Origin: Sphingomonas yabuuchiae
GTDB lineage: Bacteria; Pseudomonadota; Alphaproteobacteria; Sphingomonadales; Sphingomonadaceae
Length of the DNA: 64,000 bases
NCBI RefSeq assembly: GCF_014199595.1
Contig: NZ_JACHNX010000013.1
Coordinates: 1-64,000, forward strand
Direction of reading: 5' to 3'
A program made the position numbers and the translations under genes. The notes beneath the pieces are model-generated. The model saw only the letters and a program-made list of their open reading frames with translations, ran no database searches and was not told the DNA's origin. This document shows, in pieces, positions 53,677 through 60,796 of the stretch. Numbering within the stretch: position 1 is the first letter of the stretch; every line of letters begins with the position of its first letter.

Positions 53677-54120
53677 TCATCCGAACAGCCGCCTCCAGAT
53701 TTCCCTAATCCAGGCGGCAGCCCTCAGGATGTAGCCACCGGTGACGACCGGCCGTGCGGCCGGAACAGCGATGGGCCTCGGGGCCGGCGGCCTCTTGAGG
53801 CGTCGATCATCCTCGCGTCCTGCCTCGATGGCGCGGCGGGACATCCGGCCTGCCCAAACGATGTGTCCGCGCTTGATGATGTAGTGGGACGCGCAGGCGA
53901 AGTCGTGGTTGCCTATCGAGGGCCAGATCGAGGCCTGCCCCTCGTGCATAGTAAGCGTGTATTCGGTGTCGACCAGCGGCGTGGATACCTCCTCACCGCA
54001 CCCGCACGCGCAGTTGTGGAGGGCAACGTGACATTCCGGCGATACGTACAGGACGCCATCCTCCAAGGTCTCGGGCATCTCGTCCAGGAAAACCGTCTCC
54101 AGCCTGTCCACCCGGCTCAT
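53677..54120 (-). CDS. DUF6527-like Cys-rich protein of a ubiquitin-like system
   Basis: The protein has 147 residues from the ATG at 54120, overlapping the stop of the E1-like gene (ATGA). The core 'VLYVSPECHVALHNCACGCGEEVSTPL...SIWPSIGNHDFACASHYIIKRGHIVWA' has Cys30, 37, 39, 41 and 76 with His78, a likely zinc site, and matches my memory of DUF6527 proteins found beside bacterial ThiF and multiubiquitin genes. The C-terminal 40 residues are Arg/Pro-rich and end in an amphipathic 'AAWIREIWRRLFG', which may touch membranes. The role is unknown; its place suggests an E2-, E3- or adaptor-like function. Confidence 0.75.
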   Translation of the reverse strand: MSRVDRLETVFLDEMPETLEDGVLYVSPECHVALHNCACGCGEEVSTPLVDTEYTLTMHEGQASIWPSIGNHDFACASHYIIKRGHIVWAGRMSRRAIEAGREDDRRLKRPPAPRPIAVPAARPVVTGGYILRAAAWIREIWRRLFG

Positions 54121-55304
54121 CGGCCACCCCGGTTCGAGATGCTGTTGCCCTCGATCATGTAGACGGCGTTCATCTCGTTCCGTTCGTCGCGGAAGTAGTT
54201 CGCCCAGCGCTTCCAGCGTAGAATGGCCATGTTCGCGTTGAGCGAATTTACGGCGGCGATCTGGATGTCCGTCCGATAGACGTCGTCCTCCTCGCCGTCG
54301 TCGCCGAAGGGGAGCAGCTTCTCCACGTCGGGCCAAGGCGTGCCGGGCCGGATGAACGTTGCTCGCGCGCAGCCGTCTATCGCGTCCTCCTCGAGCCCGA
54401 CTCCGATGCCGGTGTCTATGAATGGAATCCCCAGCCGGTGAAGGCCTTCGGCGATCTCACGTCGGGCGTGCCCCTTGTCGACGCACACGAAGACGAAGTC
54501 AAAATTGGCGAGATCGTCGACGTTGGCTGCGGTCACCTTGACGGAATGGGGGGTGACGCCCCGGTGCAAACGTCCGTAGATCTGCGAATAATAGTTCACC
54601 TTAAAGGGAAAACCCTTCAGCAGATTCATCTCCGGCGCCCCGGGCGACCGGAACAGGTTGTGGTTCAGGAGCTGGTCGCCGTCATACAAGTGGATTTCGG
54701 TGACCCAGGTCTTCGCCAGCACATCAAGCACGAAAGAACCGGTCCCGCCGAGACCGATGATGGCCACCCGCCCCATCAGCTTGCGGTTCATGGCGCCGAT
54801 GCCGTACCGCGCGGACGCCGAGTCCGGTATCGCGAACGGGCTGTCGTCGGATGCGGCCATCGCCCCGGTGTTGGTCCTGGCGTTAGCCGTCCGGTCCAGG
54901 GATCGCGCGGCCGATCCGATGAACCCCTCGTACGCGACTACCTTGTCGTAGATGTTCTCGTACCGCAGGGTGATCTCAGGCTTGCAGGACAGGTAGTGGT
55001 CGACCTGCATGTCGCCGAACGTCTGCGGGCACGAGTTGTTGATGATGTTCGCCATCGGATCGCCGGTCCGGTGGCAGGGCGTGGATCCCGCGAAATACAT
55101 GGTGTGGTCCGGTTGGGGTGTCGCGGTGAGCCCCGTGGCGTCCAACGTCAGCGCGCACGTGAGTGCGCCTCTGGCCAGGGACCTGTCGAAAGCAACGTAG
55201 GGCACGTTGCGAACGACGAGATGGCTATTGCGCACCTCGATCTCGAACCCCTCGTCCACGAGGCGCTTCAGATGCGGATCAAGACTTGTCAGAGCGGCGG
55301 ACAT
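54117..55304 (-). CDS. ThiF/E1-like adenylyltransferase with N-terminal extra domain
   Basis: The protein has 395 residues. Residues 180-390 are an E1/ThiF Rossmann fold: 'GRVAIIGLGGTGSFVLDVLAKTWVTEIHLYDGDQLLNHNLFRSPGA' carries the ATP-binding Gly-rich loop and the Asp...Asn...Arg series. 'FDFVFVCVDKGHARREIAEGLHRLGIPFIDTGIG' follows. A Cys in 'DGCARATF' is a candidate thioester site; the CxxC zinc pairs of ThiF/MoeB are absent. Residues 1-160 are a separate domain with 'MYFAGSTPCHRTG', which I think is DUF6791 and possibly E2-like. It should adenylate the C-terminus of the multiubiquitin protein. It overlaps that gene by 26 bp. Confidence 0.82.
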   Translation of the reverse strand: MSAALTSLDPHLKRLVDEGFEIEVRNSHLVVRNVPYVAFDRSLARGALTCALTLDATGLTATPQPDHTMYFAGSTPCHRTGDPMANIINNSCPQTFGDMQVDHYLSCKPEITLRYENIYDKVVAYEGFIGSAARSLDRTANARTNTGAMAASDDSPFAIPDSASARYGIGAMNRKLMGRVAIIGLGGTGSFVLDVLAKTWVTEIHLYDGDQLLNHNLFRSPGAPEMNLLKGFPFKVNYYSQIYGRLHRGVTPHSVKVTAANVDDLANFDFVFVCVDKGHARREIAEGLHRLGIPFIDTGIGVGLEEDAIDGCARATFIRPGTPWPDVEKLLPFGDDGEEDDVYRTDIQIAAVNSLNANMAILRWKRWANYFRDERNEMNAVYMIEGNSISNRGGR

Positions 55305-55947
55305 TGAAGACCATCCCCTTCCTCACCTGAATGGTCTCGCCTTCGACGAGATCGCCCTCGGCGCCGTGGACGCCATGGAGATAGGTGATGGTGTAGTTGA
55401 AATTTTCGAAGTTGGCGTCGGGATAGGCGATCTTCGCGATCTCGCGGTAGCTGTGCGGCTTCTTCTCCACCGTCCGCGAACGCCCGTTCACCTTGATGGT
55501 CACCGTCTTCGGCTCGCGGCTGCGGATGCGTTCGACCCCTTCACCGTCCAACCGCACCTCGCCGTCGGGCGGCACGGGGGTGTCGCCCGCGCTGTCGAGG
55601 ATCAGCTCGAGGCCGTCATCGATGCCGCCGTGGCGGAAGATGTCCGCCGCCAGGATCGCTGGCGCCCCCCATTCCCACCCCCGCTCGTTGACCGTGAAGT
55701 TGTAGATGCGGTCGCTGCGGAAGGAGACGAAGGTCGCGACCTTCCCGCGTTCGAACGTGACATCCCTCTCAATGCCGATCGAGAAGGCGATGCTGCCGTC
55801 GATCTGGATGAGGACGAAGTCGCTTGCCGGCGTCAGGCCCGCGGTCTCGCGGATCTGGCTGCCGTCCATAGTCTTGTCGTTGGTGCCGTGGGGGGCACCG
55901 TCAACGGTGAACTGAAACTTGTCGTGACTTCGGGCCATGTCCGTCAT
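55279..55947 (-). CDS. Multiubiquitin-type protein with three beta-grasp repeats
   Basis: The protein has 222 residues from the ATG at 55947, chosen because GGAG lies six bases upstream; ATGs at 55959 and 55938 are alternatives. Three related units are visible at about 10-76 ('KFQFTVDGAPHGTNDKTMDG'), 81-140 ('IYNFTVNERGWEWGAPAILA') and 148-219 ('TVTIKVNGRSRTVEKKPHSY'). Each begins with a beta strand and a charged turn and ends in a short strand, as in Multiubiquitin-family proteins. The end is 'MVFNVRRSDKS', with no Gly-Gly. It is the first gene of the operon and the likely substrate of the E1-like enzyme. Confidence 0.78.
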   Translation of the reverse strand: MTDMARSHDKFQFTVDGAPHGTNDKTMDGSQIRETAGLTPASDFVLIQIDGSIAFSIGIERDVTFERGKVATFVSFRSDRIYNFTVNERGWEWGAPAILAADIFRHGGIDDGLELILDSAGDTPVPPDGEVRLDGEGVERIRSREPKTVTIKVNGRSRTVEKKPHSYREIAKIAYPDANFENFNYTITYLHGVHGAEGDLVEGETIQVRKGMVFNVRRSDKS

Positions 55948-56119
55948 CTTGCACTCCATATGCACACCGGCCTTGAGGTATTGGCAGCGGCCAGACTTGC
56001 TGCCATCACCTTGCAGTGCGCGGATGATCAGCGTTTCGGACGCCAAGAATTTTTCTTGCGGTGCACGTCCGAATCTTGGCGCAGGTGCGCACCCCCAAAG
56101 GAGAACGCAGGAGATCTCG
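55948..56119. promoter_or_regulatory. Divergent control region with interleaved inverted repeats
   Basis: This lies between the starts of the multiubiquitin and sigma-like genes. TTCGGACG (56035-56042) pairs with CGTCCGAA (56066-56073), and CGCCAAGA (56041-56048) pairs with TCTTGGCG (56074-56081). The pairs are interleaved, so only one hairpin can form at a time. Between them is the palindrome CAAGAATTTTTCTTG (56044-56058). It looks like an operator or alternative-hairpin switch for both operons. Confidence 0.6.
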
Positions 56120-56722
56120 GTGATCGCGGAAGACGAGAATCTGGAACCTGACCGGACATCCACCGTCCGGAACTACACTTCCGACGAGGTGGTCGCAGGC
56201 CTGTCCGCCCTGGGTGAACTCGATGTCGCTAGACTGGACGGCATCAGCAGGGGGCTGGCTCGGATCGCCGACATGGAGCCGAAGGATCTGCTGCACGAAG
56301 CAGTCTACCGGATGGTGACGAAACGGACGTGCCCAGTCGACGTGGACATCGTGGGCTTCGCCATCCAGACGATGAAGAGCATCGCCTCGACCTCATATCG
56401 CAGGCGCAGGCAGAACCTTGACGAGGGCGTCACTTCCATTCCGATCGCCGCCAACGATGGTAGGTTCGATGTCGCGGATGACGCCGTCTCCCCCGAGGAG
56501 CAGGCTCTGGCGCGAATTTTCCATGGGAAATGCTTGGCGCTAGTCGATGCCACTGTGGCCGACGACGAGAAGTTGCAGCTCTTGGTTATGGGCCTTTGTG
56601 ACGGACTTTTGGGTCGGGAGCTCGAGGAGCTTTTGGAGACGGATACGAAGGGGCTGGCGGCTGCGCGTAGACGCTTGGCGAACCGCCTTCGCAGGGCGTT
56701 CCCAGCAGGTGCACCCGTATGA
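56120..56722 (+). CDS. Sigma-70/ECF-like protein of the ubiquitin-like module
   Basis: The protein has 200 residues from GTG at 56120, which has AGGAG six to seven bases upstream; the longer frame runs into the divergent gene. Residues 40-95 ('DMEPKDLLHEAVYRMVTKRTCPVDVDIVGFAIQTMKSIASTSYRRRRQ') resemble sigma region 2. The last 60 residues ('DDEKLQLLVMGLCDGLLGRELEELLETDTKGLAAARRRLANRLRRAF') resemble the region 4 helix-turn-helix. It is an ECF-like factor or a sigma-derived DNA-binding protein. As first gene of the right operon beside the shared promoter, it is the natural regulator of both operons. Its stop overlaps the next start. Confidence 0.7.
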   Translation: MIAEDENLEPDRTSTVRNYTSDEVVAGLSALGELDVARLDGISRGLARIADMEPKDLLHEAVYRMVTKRTCPVDVDIVGFAIQTMKSIASTSYRRRRQNLDEGVTSIPIAANDGRFDVADDAVSPEEQALARIFHGKCLALVDATVADDEKLQLLVMGLCDGLLGRELEELLETDTKGLAAARRRLANRLRRAFPAGAPV

Positions 56723-57126
56723 GCAAGGGACGTGAGATGGATGACGAGGGAAAGCTCGGGCGGCTGCAACAAGTCGTAATCGAGGAATTCCTGACGATGT
56801 CGCCCGAGGAAGTGATGGAGTTCACCACCCCCGCGGATATCGCGTCGGTGAAGTCCACCATAGCTGCGGCAATCGCCGAGGCGGGACGTGAGAGGCTGGC
56901 GCGTGCCAAGGCGGCTGCGACGAAGGACGCGCGACGCCCCCGGCTCGTGCGGTCGATCCATGGATCCGACGCATTGCGGCAGGCGCGCGCCAACGATTCG
57001 GACTTCGACAGGCGGCTCACGCTCGCTGCGCGCAAGAGCAGCGCGAGCTACGAGGCCGACCAGAGGGGCATTGAGGAGGATCTTGACGAGTTGCGTCGCT
57101 GGGAGGAAGAAGGTGACGAGGCTTGA
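56719..57126 (+). CDS. Small charged helical protein of the module
   Basis: The protein has 135 residues, no Cys, no membrane segment, and many Arg, Asp and Glu. It is predicted mostly helical ('GKLGRLQQVVIEEFLTMSPEEVMEFTTPADIASVKSTIAAAIAEAGRERLARAKAAA') with an acidic C-terminal tail. I recognise no family. It overlaps the genes on both sides by four bases, so it is made in step with the sigma-like protein and the ImmA/IrrE peptidase. An antitoxin, adaptor or protease substrate that holds one of them in check is a reasonable guess, not a finding. Confidence 0.7.
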   Translation: MSKGREMDDEGKLGRLQQVVIEEFLTMSPEEVMEFTTPADIASVKSTIAAAIAEAGRERLARAKAAATKDARRPRLVRSIHGSDALRQARANDSDFDRRLTLAARKSSASYEADQRGIEEDLDELRRWEEEGDEA

Positions 57127-57899
57127 ACCTCCCCCACACCCACCCCGAGAGACTGCTGCGAAGCTTCGGGATCCTGCGTCCGAATGAGATCGACCTCGAG
57201 GCCATCGCCTGGGAGCTGGGGGCGAAAATCCGGTTGCGCAGGCTGAACACCTGCGAGGCGCGCATCGTGGGTAGGGCCGGCCGCGCAATCATTACGGTCG
57301 ACGACAGGATGCCGCCGACCCGGCGAAGGTTCTCGATCGCTCACGAGATCGGCCACTGGTGCCACCATCGTGGCCGATGCCTGGTATGCCGACCGGAGGA
57401 CATTGGCGGTGCCTCGACGCGCACGGCGAATGGTCCCGAGCGCGTCGCGGACGAATATGCGTCTGATCTTGTTTTGCCGCGCTACATTCTGGCTCCCTTG
57501 CTGCAGGATGTCGGCAGATTGAACATCAAGTCGCTGGACGAGGTGGCGTGCGCGTTCGGAACGAGCAGAACCGCAACCTTGCGGAAAATTGTCGATCTCG
57601 ACCGGTATCCGATCATGATGGTGTGCAGCGGACGCTCCCGACACAAGTGGTTTAGGTCGTCGCCCTCGATTCCGGCTAAGTGGTTTCCACGCTATGAGGC
57701 ATCCCCCGAAAGCTCGGCCTTCGACATGATGTTCGGGTCGAAGAAGGAGGCCTCGACCCCGAGGTCGGTAAGGGCGACGGCCTGGTTCGACCGCAACGAG
57801 GCGAGCGGGCTGATGCTTCAGGAGCAGAGCTTCTCCCTGCCGGGCAGCGAGGTCATGACGATCCTCACCTTCACCGATAGGAAGATGCTCGCGCCGTAA
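57123..57899 (+). CDS. ImmA/IrrE family metallo-endopeptidase
   Basis: The protein has 258 residues, start TTG at 57123 overlapping the preceding stop (TTGA). The zinc motif 'RRFSIAHEIGHWCHHRG' (His74-Glu75-His78) and the downstream Glu in 'ERVADEYASDLVLPR' complete an ImmA/IrrE site. The C-terminal half, after residue 140, is a further domain of about 110 residues. ImmA/IrrE enzymes cut repressors (ImmR, DdrO) to start a response. Here the likely partners are the sigma-like or small protein of the same operon, or the ubiquitin-like chain itself. It is the last gene of the right operon. Confidence 0.85.
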   Translation: MNLPHTHPERLLRSFGILRPNEIDLEAIAWELGAKIRLRRLNTCEARIVGRAGRAIITVDDRMPPTRRRFSIAHEIGHWCHHRGRCLVCRPEDIGGASTRTANGPERVADEYASDLVLPRYILAPLLQDVGRLNIKSLDEVACAFGTSRTATLRKIVDLDRYPIMMVCSGRSRHKWFRSSPSIPAKWFPRYEASPESSAFDMMFGSKKEASTPRSVRATAWFDRNEASGLMLQEQSFSLPGSEVMTILTFTDRKMLAP

Positions 57900-58237
57900 A
57901 GGGCGAGCACGCTGGTTGCCGTGCCGCATGTCGACGACCGGCATTCGTGCGCCGGCCCTCGCGCCCCGGCGGTGCAGTTTCGACCGCACAGACGATCACT
58001 CGGATCGGTGCTGTCAGTCTAATGGCGCTGGCCGGTCGAGATTAAGATGGGTTCCTTCCGTTGCGCCACAGGTGAACGAACGGCCGGGAACGCATTCCCC
58101 CGCCCCAAAGCCGCCATTCCGCTCTCCACCCATCCGCGGAAGTTTGAGGCCCCTGCCCTGCCGACTGAATGAGCGTCTGCTTTTGGCGGTCGGCGCCCGA
58201 AAGCGGACTGGCAGCTTCCCACAAGCTTTACAAAAAT
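57900..58237. other. Intergenic region between convergent genes
   Basis: No gene is supported. A CCGGC/GCCGG pair near 57940-57957 may form a weak terminator after the ImmA/IrrE gene. GAACGGCCGGGAACGCATTC (58079-58098) and the CCGCCATTCCGC that follows recall parts of the long repeats elsewhere, but the match is weak. Confidence 0.35.
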
Positions 58238-59239
58238 TCAGACGGTCTGCTTCAGATCTCTGGCGAAGGTGTACGCACATCCCGGCACAGCGGCTACGAA
58301 GCGTTCCTCTCCAATACACGCACCGCACAATGCCAGTGCCAATTCCTCAACAGGCGCATTGCGTGCTTCATCAGTCAGCTGAAATGTGCCCCAGTGAATA
58401 CCCAGCGCTCGCCCTGCCCCTACATCGTTGAAAATCCTTACGGCGTCGACCGGGTCGACATGCTGTGCGGCCATGAACCACCTCGGCGCATAGGCACCGA
58501 TCGGGATGAGGGCGATGTCCGGCGCACCAAGCCGCTCGCGAACCTCGCCGAAGATGCGTCCGTCGCCATAGCCCGTGTCGCCGACGAACCAGATCGAGCC
58601 CGTCGGGGTTTCCAGATAATGCCCGCTCCACAGCGTCATGCGTGTGTCGCTCGGCCAGCGGTTCGACCAATGATTGGCCGGGGTCAGCGTCGTCGCGATG
58701 CCGCCGCCGAGGTCAAGCCGCTCCCACCAGTCGCCGCTCATGCACCGCGCTGCCGGGACCGCCGCCCGGACGATCGCATCATTACCGAGCGGCATCGCCA
58801 TCAGCGGATCGTGCACGGCGTGAAGGCGCCGCAGCGTGTCGACATCGAGATGGTCGTAATGCGCATGGCTCAGCAACACGACATCGATCGGCGGCAAGTC
58901 GTCGAACGCGATCCCCGGTGCGGTCACCCGCTTCGGCCCGACGCGGCGGAATGGACTGGCACGCTCCGACCAGACCGGATCGGTGAGGATGTTCACCCCT
59001 GCCGCCTGGATCAGCAGCGAAGCATGGCCGACCATCGTCACGCACAGGCCATCGACGCGCGCCTCAGGCCTGGTGGGCGTCACCGGCACCGACTTCGGCC
59101 ATTTGGCAGCAGCCCCCGCCAGTTTCCAGCGCAGGATGGCGCCCAGACCCCGGTCGGTGCTGGGCTGGCCCGGATTGAAGAAACGGGTACCGTCGAAGTG
59201 ATCGCTCGGCGGCCCGTCATAATAGCGGTTGCGGACCAT
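58238..59239 (-). CDS. MBL-fold metal-dependent hydrolase (NAPE-PLD/UlaG-like)
   Basis: The protein has 333 residues. Metallo-beta-lactamase motif 'VVLLSHAHYDHLDVDTL' (HxHxDH), later His in 'TLTPANHWSNR', metal-bridging Asp in 'IWFVGDTGYGDG', and a final His in 'ALGIHWGTFQLTDEA'. This layout, with 'ERASPFRRVGPKR', is that of the NAPE-PLD-like group acting on phospholipid or similar phosphodiesters. No signal peptide is evident. The start lies two bases from the end of the SOS-associated peptidase gene, so it may be the third gene of the LexA-box operon. Confidence 0.88.
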   Translation of the reverse strand: MVRNRYYDGPPSDHFDGTRFFNPGQPSTDRGLGAILRWKLAGAAAKWPKSVPVTPTRPEARVDGLCVTMVGHASLLIQAAGVNILTDPVWSERASPFRRVGPKRVTAPGIAFDDLPPIDVVLLSHAHYDHLDVDTLRRLHAVHDPLMAMPLGNDAIVRAAVPAARCMSGDWWERLDLGGGIATTLTPANHWSNRWPSDTRMTLWSGHYLETPTGSIWFVGDTGYGDGRIFGEVRERLGAPDIALIPIGAYAPRWFMAAQHVDPVDAVRIFNDVGAGRALGIHWGTFQLTDEARNAPVEELALALCGACIGEERFVAAVPGCAYTFARDLKQTV

Positions 59240-59241
59240 GC

Positions 59242-59868
59242 TCAGGCGACGCTCATCAGCTGTGAAGGATAGGCCGCCAGCAAGCTGAGCGCTTCCTCGA
59301 CCGGGGCGGTCAGCCAGCGTTCCTGATCTTCGGCCAGCAGGATGACCGGCATCGCCTTCGGATGCTTGGGCGCCACCAGAGGATTGGGCTCGGTCGTGCA
59401 GAAAGCATAGACCCGGTCATGATCCTGATCGACCTTCCAAAGCCCGGCGAAGCACGGCACCGCCTGATCCTCGACGGTGAACCACCAGTTGGTGTCGCCT
59501 GGCGCCTTCCGATGGGATGCTGCCTTGGGTTCGGCAAAGCGGGTGAAGGGTACGAGACAGCGATGCTCGGCCTTCATCAGCCACGGCTTCGACATGTTGC
59601 TCTGCATGTTCCGGGCGTTGGTCCACCAGTCGTAGAGAAAGGGCAATTCCCCCTCGCGCGCTGGTCGCTTGCGCGGTTTGCGGGTCGGGAAGCCCCAGCG
59701 CATCGTGCTCAGAACCCGCCGGCCCTCCTCCATGCGGACGACATAGCCGGGCTTCCCTGGCGCTGCGTAATCCTTCTCGACCTCCAGCGTGTTGCTCGCG
59801 TCGTCGACCACGGCAAGCGCGTCGAAATAGGTCCGGGGATCGACCTTGATATTGTAAAGATTACACAT
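59242..59868 (-). CDS. SOS response-associated peptidase (SRAP, YedK/HMCES family)
   Basis: The protein has 208 residues. The start MCNLYN puts the catalytic Cys2 at the N-terminus once Met is removed. 'WWTNARNMQS' holds the conserved Asn, 'EHRCLVPFTRFAEPK' the Glu, and 'HPKAMPVILL' the His. These are the four residues with which HMCES-type proteins cross-link to abasic sites in single-stranded DNA, shielding them from breaks. It follows a zinc-ribbon gene by 12 bp and precedes the MBL gene. A LexA-type box upstream of the operon agrees with SOS control. Confidence 0.92.
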   Translation of the reverse strand: MCNLYNIKVDPRTYFDALAVVDDASNTLEVEKDYAAPGKPGYVVRMEEGRRVLSTMRWGFPTRKPRKRPAREGELPFLYDWWTNARNMQSNMSKPWLMKAEHRCLVPFTRFAEPKAASHRKAPGDTNWWFTVEDQAVPCFAGLWKVDQDHDRVYAFCTTEPNPLVAPKHPKAMPVILLAEDQERWLTAPVEEALSLLAAYPSQLMSVA

Positions 59869-59880
59869 TCGCTCGTTCGA

Positions 59881-60246
59881 TCACGACCGGTAGCGCGAGA
59901 CAAGCTTCTTCCACGTCCCCGCGTCCAGATAGGGCAGATCAGCACCGGTGGGCTGGTCCCGCCCGATCATTACATGGGGACGCCGGGTGTGTCCCTCCGC
60001 CTGGCATGCCGAGCAGCATAGTCGCCCCACCAATCCGAGCGTGCCGTCCCAACCTCGCCGATGAGACAGCCACCAGAGCGTAACGGCGTCGAGAACACGG
60101 AGGTGACCGCATTTTGGACAGGTGAGGCGCAGCGTTCGCTTGTGCAATGCACACTCTTCCAACGTGCGCAGGCGCCGCCCGATATGATCGTGATCGGCCC
60201 CTGCCCCGCCTTCTTGGCTGCCCCTTTTGCGGCCCTTTTCTACCAC
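59881..60246 (-). CDS. Zinc-ribbon-like protein of unknown function
   Basis: The protein has 121 residues with start GTG at 60246. Two Cys pairs, 'LTCPKCGHLRVL' and 'RLCCSACQAEGH', sit 35-40 residues apart and look like a zinc ribbon. The N-terminal 40 residues are basic and hydrophilic. The end 'LPYLDAGTWKKLVSRYRS' is helical. I do not know the family. It is first in the SOS-type operon with the SRAP gene and lies 66 bp from the LexA box, so a nucleic-acid-related role is plausible. The exact start is uncertain. Confidence 0.65.
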   Translation of the reverse strand: MVEKGRKRGSQEGGAGADHDHIGRRLRTLEECALHKRTLRLTCPKCGHLRVLDAVTLWWLSHRRGWDGTLGLVGRLCCSACQAEGHTRRPHVMIGRDQPTGADLPYLDAGTWKKLVSRYRS

Positions 60247-60311
60247 GGCCCTGTCCCGTTCCGATTATCGATCCGCTTGCGCAACGCCTTGACCCGCTTA
60301 CGGAATCAACG

Positions 60312-60326
60312 GAACATATAGCGAAC
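60312..60326. promoter_or_regulatory. LexA (SOS) box
   Basis: GAAC (60312-60315), seven bases, GAAC (60323-60326), i.e. GTTC-N7-GTTC on the other strand, is the alphaproteobacterial LexA site. It sits between the zinc-ribbon/SRAP operon and the imuA remnant and could control both directions. Confidence 0.7.
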
Positions 60327-60344
60327 ACATGAGTCGCAGCAATG

Positions 60345-60545
60345 ATGTCTTCCACCGCCCCACCCATCGAAACACTGGCCCGCCTGCGGAGCGCCATAGG
60401 CGCTGTGCGCGGCAGTGCTAGCGCGGTTCTCCCGTTCGGCATCGAGGCGGTAGACACGCGATTGACGGGCGGCGGCCTGGTGCTCGGCGGTCTGCATGAG
60501 ACGTCTTCGGCAACACCGACCCTTACCGCGAAACTCGACGAATAA
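60345..60545 (+). pseudogene. imuA: Truncated imuA (SOS mutagenesis) remnant
   Basis: 66 codons remain from the ATG at 60345. 'LARLRSAIGAVRG...AVLPFGIEAVDTRLTGGGLVLGGLHE' is the N-terminal signature of ImuA, the RecA-like partner of the ImuB/DnaE2 translesion polymerase cassette. After LHE the sequence departs from the family and stops at 60545, far short of the usual 200-plus residues. No imuB or dnaE2 follows. The LexA box 16 bp upstream is intact, so the remnant keeps its SOS promoter. A deletion that joined unrelated sequence at about 60508 is the likely cause. Confidence 0.7.
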
Positions 60546-60701
60546 CGACGAACATTTTAGCCATGAGTGACCATCTAATTTCCTGAATAAAAGCGATAAA
60601 CCTGAACGAATTTGGGTATTGGCGAACATCAGAGGATAAAGCAGTTCTGCGGACACCTCTTCCGCCATCCGACGCTCGCGCTGGTGCGCTTTCAGACCCG
60701 A

Positions 60702-60726
60702 TGAACCCTATCGGCTTTCGCCCGTT
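60702..60726 (+). promoter_or_regulatory. Candidate EcfG-type stress promoter
   Basis: TGAAC (60702-60706), a 16-bp spacer and CGTT (60723-60726) differ from GGAAC-N16-CGTT by one base, 70 bp before the PNPOx-fold gene. The same variant TGAAC-N16-CGTT occurs before the DUF3182 gene. Confidence 0.45.
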
Positions 60727-60796
60727 ACGAACTCCGCGCAATTTCAGGGACTTGGCTTTCCGCCAATGCCTGCGACCTTGCCGGGAGAATGATCGC

